DNA of 64,000 nt from [Clostridium] citroniae WAL-17108 (GTDB lineage Bacteria; Bacillota; Clostridia; Lachnospirales; Lachnospiraceae): assembly GCF_000233455.1 (NCBI RefSeq), contig NZ_JH376420.1:1976634-2040633 (forward strand). Direction: 5' to 3'. The notes below the pieces were generated by a model. It saw only the letters and a list, made by a program, of their open reading frames with translations, was not told the DNA's origin and did not search any database. Each line of letters begins with the position of its first letter. Position 1 is the first letter of the stretch. Below are positions 58,027-64,000 of the stretch, one piece after another. The translations under genes and the position numbers were made by a program.

Positions 58027-58959
58027 TCAGTCACGGCCGTGTGTACCATCCAAACATTTCCTCACAAATCCCTTATGAATCTCCAGGCGTTCCTTTGCCT
58101 CTTTTGCCGTTATCCCTGTCAGAATCATGACGATCGCTGCCTTGATCCCTCCATCCGCCAGTTCAAGGGCTGCCTGTGCTGTCTCCTCCGTGCAGCCGCA
58201 GGCCATGGACACGATCCGTTTGGCCCGCTCCACCAGTTTCAGGTTGGTGGCCCGCATATCCACCATAAGATTTCCATATACTTTCCCGATCCCCACCATG
58301 GCCGCGGTAGAGATCATGTTCAGGATCATTTTCTCAGCCGTACCCGCCTTCAGCCTGGTAGACCCTGTGAGGATCTCAGGACCGGCGTCCACCTCAATGG
58401 CGATATCCGAATAATCCGTAAGCTCTGCCGGCCGGTTGCAGGAAAGCCCCACGCAGCATGCGCCTGCTTCCCTTGCACATTCCAATGCGCCGATACAGTA
58501 TGGGGTGCGCCCGGAAGCAGAAAGGGCCACCACCACATCCCGCTCATCCACCTTTAAATGCTCCAGGTCTTTTCTGCCCTCCTCTTTGGAATCCTCCACT
58601 CCCTCCTGGGCGTGGACAAAGGCTTTCTCACCTCCTGCCATGATCCCCACCACCTCGTCCGTGGTGGAAAATGTGGGCAGGCACTCCACCGCGTCCAGGA
58701 TCCCCAGCCTTCCGCTGGTTCCGGCTCCGGCGTAGATCAGCCTCCCCCCCTTGTTCAGCGCACAGATGACCGCTTCCACGGTTTCCTGGATCTGCGGCAG
58801 CGCCTGTTTTACCGCCTCAATGACATTTTTATCCTCTTCATTCATCACGGTCAGGAGTTCCCCCACACTCATCAGGTCCAGGTCCAATGTCCTGGGGTTC
58901 CTGCTCTCTGTCTTTAAACCGGATAATACTTCCTTATCTTTTCCCTTCAACCCTACCAT
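58027..58959 (-). CDS. murQ: N-acetylmuramic acid 6-phosphate etherase
   Basis: 310 residues, SIS-domain enzyme that cleaves the lactyl ether of MurNAc-6-P to GlcNAc-6-P and D-lactate. GAGTSGRLGILDAVECLPTF and the GSTRLKAGTAEKMILNMIST region are diagnostic. It overlaps the PIG-L-type gene by 7 bp. Context with a mannose-type PTS implies import of a muramyl or related amino sugar as the phosphate, which is inference. Confidence 0.92.
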   Translation of the reverse strand: MVGLKGKDKEVLSGLKTESRNPRTLDLDLMSVGELLTVMNEEDKNVIEAVKQALPQIQETVEAVICALNKGGRLIYAGAGTSGRLGILDAVECLPTFSTTDEVVGIMAGGEKAFVHAQEGVEDSKEEGRKDLEHLKVDERDVVVALSASGRTPYCIGALECAREAGACCVGLSCNRPAELTDYSDIAIEVDAGPEILTGSTRLKAGTAEKMILNMISTAAMVGIGKVYGNLMVDMRATNLKLVERAKRIVSMACGCTEETAQAALELADGGIKAAIVMILTGITAKEAKERLEIHKGFVRKCLDGTHGRD

Positions 58960-59633
58960 AAGCGTTCCTCTATCTGGCTTGCATACATATAGCCCACTGT
59001 ATTGCAGTCATTTCCTGATTCAATTCCCCTTACCTTGAGATTGGTGGTATAATAAGGAATATATGGGAAATCATTGATCTCCCCCTTAAATACCTGGTAC
59101 TCCTTAAGGGCCCTGAACCACTGGTCCGTCTCCTCCTCACTGAGGCTGTAATATGCCTGGGGGATAAAGCCCTGGAGATCCTCAAAGGTCTCCCCGTACA
59201 CAAGACGGATGGGGTTTCCTTTTTTCCTTAAATGCTTCACTGCCAATGTCACTGCGTCATGGGTATTGATATGTCTTGGATGCATGGAACCGCGCCAGTG
59301 CGTGATGACCAGTTCCACTTTCTCCTCCTCAAAATATTCTTCCAAGCGTCCGGCAAAGTCTTCCAGGGAGGGCATGCTGCTGGACACATATCCCAGCCAG
59401 ATGGTATCCCCGCCCAGAGCCTTGGCCGCCCTCTGGTTTTGGTCCAGAAGCGACTTCAGATACGCCTGCTTTTCCTCTTCTGCCGCATTGGGATCCTCCA
59501 GCCTGCCCTGTGTCACATGAATCAGGGTGCAGCGGCTGCCCTGCTTTGCATATTTTATGACCAAAGGCCCTCCCAGCAGTTCAGCATCCAATGAATGGGC
59601 TCCAATACTCACCACGCGTTTTGCAATTTCCAT
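58953..59633 (-). CDS. PIG-L family protein with altered HPDD motif
   Basis: 226 residues. Rossmann-like N-terminus with GAHSLDAELLGG where the family usually has AHPDDAE. The predicted zinc ligands His13 and Asp16 are kept, but the general-base Asp15 is Leu. The third ligand region is present as SMHPRHINTHDAV. Members usually remove N-acetyl groups from GlcNAc-type sugars. Here catalysis may be altered or lost. It lies in the MurQ/PTS operon. Confidence 0.82.
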   Translation of the reverse strand: MEIAKRVVSIGAHSLDAELLGGPLVIKYAKQGSRCTLIHVTQGRLEDPNAAEEEKQAYLKSLLDQNQRAAKALGGDTIWLGYVSSSMPSLEDFAGRLEEYFEEEKVELVITHWRGSMHPRHINTHDAVTLAVKHLRKKGNPIRLVYGETFEDLQGFIPQAYYSLSEEETDQWFRALKEYQVFKGEINDFPYIPYYTTNLKVRGIESGNDCNTVGYMYASQIEERLW

Positions 59634-59648
59634 ATCCTGTTCCCTCCC

Positions 59649-60587
59649 CTATAGATTTTTCCGGTAATCTTTAAATGTCCTGAACACATGAACTCCATGG
59701 CGTTCATAGAACCTGCGCCCCGGTTCATCCGTGGATACAAAATACAGGTGATAGATCCCCCGCTTTTCCATCTCCAGCTGAGCCAGGTCAAAAAGGATGC
59801 TGCCAAGCCCCTGATTCCTCACACGCTCCGCTGTCCCAATGGGACCAAAGCGCATGGGATTCTCATCGATCATCCTGGTACAGAATCCGCATATTTGATC
59901 CTGCTGGTCCAGGACCAGCAGGATACAGTCCTCTGCCCGGTCATGCTGCATGGTCAGCAGGCAGTTGCGTTTCCATCCCCCGCCAAATTCATCCCGGGCA
60001 AAATTCAGCAGGTCCACCGCGTACTGGTAAGTGAACATCTTAAAACAAAAACCTGCCTCATTTGCCTTTTTTAACCGTTTCTTTGTCTCATCCGACAGGC
60101 GGTAGCCGTGCAGGTCTTTGCACATGGAGTAGCTGGTCTTTCCCTGTACATAGCCATGCTTTTCAAAAAATGAAGCGCCCCCAGGGTAATTCTCAGTATC
60201 CACACCCGGGAAAAAGTAACTGGGACTATAGGCTGCCAGGGTGATGTTCTTTGCTCCCCTTGCCTTTAGATCCCCCTCAGCCCTCAAAAGGAGTTCAGTG
60301 CCAATCCCTTTTCCCTGGTATTCCCCTGCCACAAACATCACATTGATCCATCCCCGCTCCGGCTCTGTGCCGCGTTCCAGATAAGGAAATTTACGTTTGG
60401 TGGCCAGCAGGAATCCCACTGTCTTTTCATCCTCCCTGGCCACATAGCACAGATCCGAATCAAAGTTGTCGTCCAACAGTGCCTGCCGGCGGAATTTATG
60501 TACGGTTATGGGGTCGGCGAAAAGCTCCTGGTTCCAGAGTTCCACCACCTGGGCTTCATATGCCTGGTTATAGGTTAAGAGTTCCAT
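59649..60587 (-). CDS. GNAT acetyltransferase with two GNAT domains
   Basis: 312 residues. Both halves show acyl-CoA-binding signatures: AGEYQGKGIGTELLLRAEGD near residues 87-106 and VRNQGLGSILFDLAQLEM near residues 256-273. It is co-directional between the RpiR gene and the PIG-L-type gene, so it may act on an amino sugar of this locus. Substrate unknown. Confidence 0.85.
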   Translation of the reverse strand: MELLTYNQAYEAQVVELWNQELFADPITVHKFRRQALLDDNFDSDLCYVAREDEKTVGFLLATKRKFPYLERGTEPERGWINVMFVAGEYQGKGIGTELLLRAEGDLKARGAKNITLAAYSPSYFFPGVDTENYPGGASFFEKHGYVQGKTSYSMCKDLHGYRLSDETKKRLKKANEAGFCFKMFTYQYAVDLLNFARDEFGGGWKRNCLLTMQHDRAEDCILLVLDQQDQICGFCTRMIDENPMRFGPIGTAERVRNQGLGSILFDLAQLEMEKRGIYHLYFVSTDEPGRRFYERHGVHVFRTFKDYRKNL

Positions 60588-60648
60588 GATCGTCCTTCCT
60601 TCCTTAAAATATACGTAACTGTTCAGGACATCCGATGTGAAAATGAAC

Positions 60649-61497
60649 TTATATAATGTCCTTTGTTATCACATTGCTTTTGAGCCTGGCAATATTTCTT
60701 TCGTAATTATTCTTCACATATGCGGTAAACAGGATGTCAATGATATTCAGCTGGGATATCCTGGATGCGGTTGCCGCTGTCCTCACCAGCAGTTCCTTGG
60801 CAGACACATACAGTTTGCAGTCAGCCAGACGTGTCAGATCATTTTCCGCAAACCGGGTCACGGTGATAATGGGAACGTTTTGTTCCTTCAGCACCCTGGC
60901 GCAGGTCAGCATTTCCCTGGTAAGGCCTGAGTAGCTGAATATGACAGCCACATCCTCCTTTGTCAGGTTCCTGGCGCACACCAGCTGGGAATGCCAGTCA
61001 TCATTGCAGATACAGGGCTTGTTAAGCCTGAGGAACTTAAGATACATATCCCTGGCTGCCAGCAGAGAGGATCCGATCCCAAACAGCCCTGCGGTCTCAG
61101 CCTTCTCAATGATGTCCACACAGTTCTGCAGTTCGTCCAGGTCCACTAATTTGCGAGTGTCCTCCAACGCCTGTATGCTTCTGTAAGTAACCTTATCCAC
61201 AATGTCCTTCAGTCCGTCATCCCGGCTGATTTCCGTGCTGATGTCCTTACGCGCTTCACTGCGCAGTGCAAGCTCGTAATTCAGGGAACTGTTAAATTCC
61301 TTGTAGCCGCTGAATCCCAGCTTTTTGCACAGCCGGATGATCGTGGCCGCCGAGGTATAGGTCTTCTCAGCCAGAACATGGATGCTGAGTTTGGATGCTT
61401 CCTCCGGCTTTTCCAGCAGATACCGGACCAGGTCCTTCTCCGCTCCGTTGGCCTGTACCCTGTACTCCTGCAGTCTTACCAATACATTTTTCATCAT
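60649..61497 (-). CDS. RpiR/MurR-family transcriptional regulator
   Basis: 282 residues. An N-terminal RpiR HTH (YTSAATIIRLCKKLGFSGYK, about residues 46-65) is followed by a SIS domain that binds a phosphosugar (AETAGLFGIGSSLLAARDMY, VIFSYSGLTREML). It heads the amino-sugar locus and should control it, in line with MurR, which senses MurNAc-6-P. Confidence 0.9.
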   Translation of the reverse strand: MMKNVLVRLQEYRVQANGAEKDLVRYLLEKPEEASKLSIHVLAEKTYTSAATIIRLCKKLGFSGYKEFNSSLNYELALRSEARKDISTEISRDDGLKDIVDKVTYRSIQALEDTRKLVDLDELQNCVDIIEKAETAGLFGIGSSLLAARDMYLKFLRLNKPCICNDDWHSQLVCARNLTKEDVAVIFSYSGLTREMLTCARVLKEQNVPIITVTRFAENDLTRLADCKLYVSAKELLVRTAATASRISQLNIIDILFTAYVKNNYERNIARLKSNVITKDII

Positions 61498-61515
61498 ATC
61501 CCGTCCTCACTTTTA

Positions 61516-61618
61516 ATTATAAGAAATGAAACTAAATTGTCAATAAATCCATTGTATAACGAAACTTTATTTCAATCAATGTAATAATTACTCCTTTTAA
61601 AATAAATTGTTTGAAACT
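61516..61618 (-). promoter_or_regulatory. RpiR promoter with repeated GAAACT sites
   Basis: On the minus strand TTGACA (61543-61538) and TATAAT (61521-61516) lie 16 bp apart, a near-consensus promoter 20 bp upstream of the gene. Plus-strand GAAACT occurs at 61528-61533, inside the spacer, and at 61561 and 61613. The copy at 61561 continues TTATTTC to form an imperfect GAAA...TTTC palindrome, fitting RpiR autorepression. Confidence 0.65.
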
Positions 61619-61700
61619 TGTTAACAATTTCCTCCTTATCTCTGCTACTTTGTTCACAGACATTTCCGGATCCCATCATGCCAACACTGTTTTATAATAC

Positions 61701-61726
61701 AAAAAAAGAAGCCCTGTAAGGCTTCT
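61701..61726 (-). terminator. Terminator of the Pro-Gly tRNA unit
   Basis: AGAAGCC / GGCTTCT stem with a 6-nt loop, followed on the minus strand by TTTTTT, 8 bp after tRNA-Gly. Confidence 0.8.
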
Positions 61727-61733
61727 CTCTCAG

Positions 61734-61804
61734 AGCAGGTGATGGGAATCGAACCCACGTATCTAGCTTGGAAGGCTAGTGTTCTACCATTGAACTACAC
61801 CTGC
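61734..61804 (-). tRNA. tRNA-Gly (anticodon TCC)
   Basis: Acceptor GCAGGTG/CACCTGC; anticodon stem CTAGC/GCTAG with loop CTTCCAA. Confidence 0.95.
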
Positions 61805-61830
61805 ATATATGCAATTTATTGAGTTGAAAA

Positions 61831-61905
<75 letters not shown>

Positions 61906-61957
61906 GCACCGGCATAATATACCCGTCATTCTCTCCCGTCTTTAAGACGCAAGAGTT

Positions 61958-61986
61958 ATTATATACTATGCCTATGAGAATGTCAA
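61958..61986 (-). promoter_or_regulatory. Consensus promoter of the Pro-Gly tRNA unit
   Basis: Perfect TTGACA and TATAAT on the minus strand with a 17-bp spacer, about 52 bp upstream of tRNA-Pro. Confidence 0.85.
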
Positions 61987-62016
61987 TAAGTATTTTATCT
62001 TTTCTTCTGCCCGAAT

Positions 62017-62517
62017 TTACAGGAAATTCAGGGAAAAATGGGCTTCCCCTTCCTTATCGATCTCCATCAGCATATAGGACGGCTTGTGTCCGTCCTGGCG
62101 CGGATAGGAGAGGCTGCCAGGATTCAGCACGATCAGATCCTTATCCCCGGGCTTTCTGTCCACCTCATAGAACGGCCTGTGGGTATGGCCGAACATGGCT
62201 ATGTCAAAGCCCCTGGCCCTGGCTTCCTCTGCAAGGTACTCGGCGCCCACCGATACATTGTAATAATGTCCATGGGTCAGAAGGGTCCTGTAACCACCGA
62301 TCATAATGTCCTTTTCCCGTTCCAGATTGGAAAAAAAATCATTGTTGCCCAGGATCATCTGAAGGTCGCAGTCCTCATTGACCCAGGACGCGATCATATG
62401 CTCGCTGCCCTCCGCGTCTCCCAGATGGATCAGCATATCCAGATGTCCTGTCCGGGCAATGACCTGTTTCAGGTTTCCGTCTTTTCTATGAGTATCACTG
62501 ACAATTAATATTTTCAT
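62017..62517 (-). CDS. YfcE-like metallophosphoesterase
   Basis: 166 residues, calcineurin-like fold. Metal-binding motifs are SDTHRK, IHLGDAEG, LGNND, THGHYYNV and FGHTHRPF. It hydrolyses phosphodiesters. I take ATG 62517 (GAGAGGA upstream), the usual MKILIVSDTH start. It overlaps the upstream pyrophosphatase gene by 23 bp. Confidence 0.9.
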   Translation of the reverse strand: MKILIVSDTHRKDGNLKQVIARTGHLDMLIHLGDAEGSEHMIASWVNEDCDLQMILGNNDFFSNLEREKDIMIGGYRTLLTHGHYYNVSVGAEYLAEEARARGFDIAMFGHTHRPFYEVDRKPGDKDLIVLNPGSLSYPRQDGHKPSYMLMEIDKEGEAHFSLNFL

Positions 62518-63136
62518 CCTGCGTCCTCTCCATCTCTCTTTTAAGCACTTTCTCAAGAGCCGCTTTCATTGCCCTTAAGGCTTTCCCCCTGTGGCTGATC
62601 TTATTCTTCTCCTCCATGGTGATCTCAGCCGATGTCAGACCATACTCGGGCAGGAAAAGAATGGGATCATACCCAAACCCTCCGCTTCCGGCAGGTTCTT
62701 CTGCTATCATTCCCTCCATGGTCTCCTCCGTATGAAGGACCCGTCCGTCCGGCAGCACGGCCGCTATGTTGCACACAAACCGGGCGCTGCGGGACCTGCC
62801 CCCGGCATCCTTCAGCCGGTCAATGATATTCCTGTTCTTTATCTCATAGGAGGTATCCTCCCCCATATATCTTGCGGAGTATATCCCCGGTTCGCCGCCG
62901 ATGTAATCCACCGCCAGACCGGAATCATCTGCCAGCACAATATCGCCTGTCACCTTCCAGACCGCTTTGGCCTTGATCTCAGCGTTCTCCCCAAAGGTGG
63001 TTCCGTCCTCCACGATGTCCAGATCCACACCTGCCTCCTTCATGGACAGCACAGGCAGCCCCAGATCTCCCAAGAGGGCTCTGATCTCCCTCATCTTTCC
63101 TTCATTGCCAGTGGCAAAAATGATTCTGTGTCCCAT
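62495..63136 (-). CDS. rdgB: RdgB/HAM1 non-canonical purine NTP pyrophosphatase
   Basis: About 213 residues. FATGNEGKMREIRALLGDLG, LADDSGLAVDYIGGEPGIYS and GSGGFGYDPIF-like GGFGYDPILFLPEYG are intact family motifs. It removes dITP/XTP from the nucleotide pool. ATG 63136 behind GAGGATCGG; ATG 63151 is also possible. Confidence 0.93.
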   Translation of the reverse strand: MGHRIIFATGNEGKMREIRALLGDLGLPVLSMKEAGVDLDIVEDGTTFGENAEIKAKAVWKVTGDIVLADDSGLAVDYIGGEPGIYSARYMGEDTSYEIKNRNIIDRLKDAGGRSRSARFVCNIAAVLPDGRVLHTEETMEGMIAEEPAGSGGFGYDPILFLPEYGLTSAEITMEEKNKISHRGKALRAMKAALEKVLKREMERTQDENINCQ

Positions 63137-63165
63137 TTTTCCGATCCTCATCTGTTATACTTCAA

Positions 63166-64000
63166 TTATTTATACTTGGTGTAAACCTTCAGGCAGATAT
63201 TGCAGCCCTGGGTTTCCTCCACATGTTCCCAGACATTGCCGTCATGGCTTAGATAACCCTCCCCGTCCTTTAGGTCCACCAAAGCGATCCCGTCCCCGGC
63301 ATCATATTCTATGGCAACCGGATGGACGGTCCCGGGTGTTATTATTTTAACTATTATAGCAAATTTTTCATCATCATCCAATAGTATTTTTTCTTCCAGG
63401 GGAATTGTATAAAACCCCGCATTGGCCAGCTTACCCCGTGCCAGAAGTGTGCGGCTGTTCAGCGCCTTTTCAAGTTCCGGATCCCCGGCCTCAGGCAGAT
63501 GTCTGGCCACATAAAGCTCATACTGGGTATCACTGTCCGTTGCATAGAATCCGGCGGCTGCCAGCATTTCCCCGGAACCGGCCCTGTACGCATTGGAAAA
63601 CCATGCCTCGTCCTGGCCGTATCCGATCTGGCCCACCCAGCCGCACAGATCGCTCTGGTGGATCCTATCGTAATTATTTACCTGCTCCACGCCTGTGTAG
63701 ACAATATTATGAACCCCGATATTGGTGTCGTAGTAGGATACGTAAAAATATCCCTGGTCCCCAAAATCCTCACCCCAGCTGTTGGTACAGATAAACGCCC
63801 CATCCCCCTCCAGGTCCATATTAAAATTCTCCCTGGAATAATTGTCATCCCATCCAACAATCACGGAATCATGGTTCGGCTTTTCGCTGCCCATATAACA
63901 GTAGGAATTGGTTTCCCGGTTATAGTACACGGACTCGCTCTGGTAATCCCTCATGGAGGTATACAGAGAACTCTGCACCCCTCCTTCCAGGTATACGGCC
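63166..64000 (-). CDS. Papain-family (C1) cysteine peptidase, partial, secreted type
   Basis: C-terminal 278 residues of a longer protein whose N-terminus lies beyond the window. The catalytic His is in NHDSVIVGWDDNYS and the Asn in CTNSWGEDFGDQGYFYVSY; the catalytic Cys should lie upstream. The last 150 residues form a beta-rich lectin-like domain seen in clostridial C1 surface peptidases. The frame is open to position 64000. Probably cell-wall associated. Confidence 0.85.
   Translation of the reverse strand, partial: AVYLEGGVQSSLYTSMRDYQSESVYYNRETNSYCYMGSEKPNHDSVIVGWDDNYSRENFNMDLEGDGAFICTNSWGEDFGDQGYFYVSYYDTNIGVHNIVYTGVEQVNNYDRIHQSDLCGWVGQIGYGQDEAWFSNAYRAGSGEMLAAAGFYATDSDTQYELYVARHLPEAGDPELEKALNSRTLLARGKLANAGFYTIPLEEKILLDDDEKFAIIVKIITPGTVHPVAIEYDAGDGIALVDLKDGEGYLSHDGNVWEHVEETQGCNICLKVYTKYK

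Overview
The window looks like a chromosomal segment of a gut-type Lachnospiraceae (Enterocloster/Clostridium clostridioforme-like) Firmicute. This is inferred from protein style, Firmicutes-type tRNAs, strong AGGAGG ribosome sites and the metabolic genes, not from a database match. About 24 kb of host DNA flanks a complete temperate siphovirus-type prophage of about 40.1 kb. A perfect 54-bp direct repeat bounds the prophage at 10854-10907 (inside tRNA-Arg-ACG) and 50947-51000.

Left host arm (1-10853): a partial BrnQ branched-chain amino acid carrier; a LysR regulator divergent from glucarate dehydratase (gudD) and a CitMHS-family carboxylate transporter; a complete Opp/Dpp-type peptide ABC transporter on the minus strand; and the tRNA-Arg that serves as attachment site.

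Prophage (10854-51000): nearly everything reads on the minus strand, right to left. At the right end lie the integrase (with an embedded Xre-type HTH), an ImmA-like peptidase and a CI/Cro pair separated by an operator-rich gap. The early operon follows: small regulators, a recombination set (SMC-like ATPase, RecT-like annealing protein, PD-(D/E)XK exonuclease, HNH and RusA-like nucleases), a replication initiator, a DnaC-type loader, many small proteins, a PP-loop PAPS-reductase-like protein, a C5-methyltransferase-like protein, a frameshifted second tyrosine recombinase and an ArpU/RinA-like late activator. The late operon runs terminase, portal, scaffold, capsid, connectors, tail tube, frameshifted tail chaperone G/GT, tape measure, tail tip, fibres, holin and amidase. 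Two features stand out. A roughly 2.9-kb AT-rich regulatory island (20042-22928) carries its own repressor, Cro-like protein, antirepressor, operators, 10-bp phased repeats and terminators, and it interrupts the tail genes. The last fibre gene has an oppositely oriented, start-less alternative C-terminus in the same frame across a 13-bp inverted repeat, which is the layout of an invertible host-range switch.

Right host arm (51001-64000): a decaying small gene, a DAACS symporter with an RmlD-like reductase, a small (p)ppGpp synthetase, and tRNAs Gln-TTG, His-GTG and Arg-TCT. Next is an amino-sugar locus: an RpiR regulator, a double-GNAT protein, a PIG-L family protein, the MurQ etherase and a complete mannose-family PTS (EIIB, EIIC, EIID, EIIA). 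After tRNAs Gly-TCC and Pro-TGG come a YfcE-like phosphodiesterase, an RdgB/HAM1 pyrophosphatase and a partial papain-family peptidase at the right edge.
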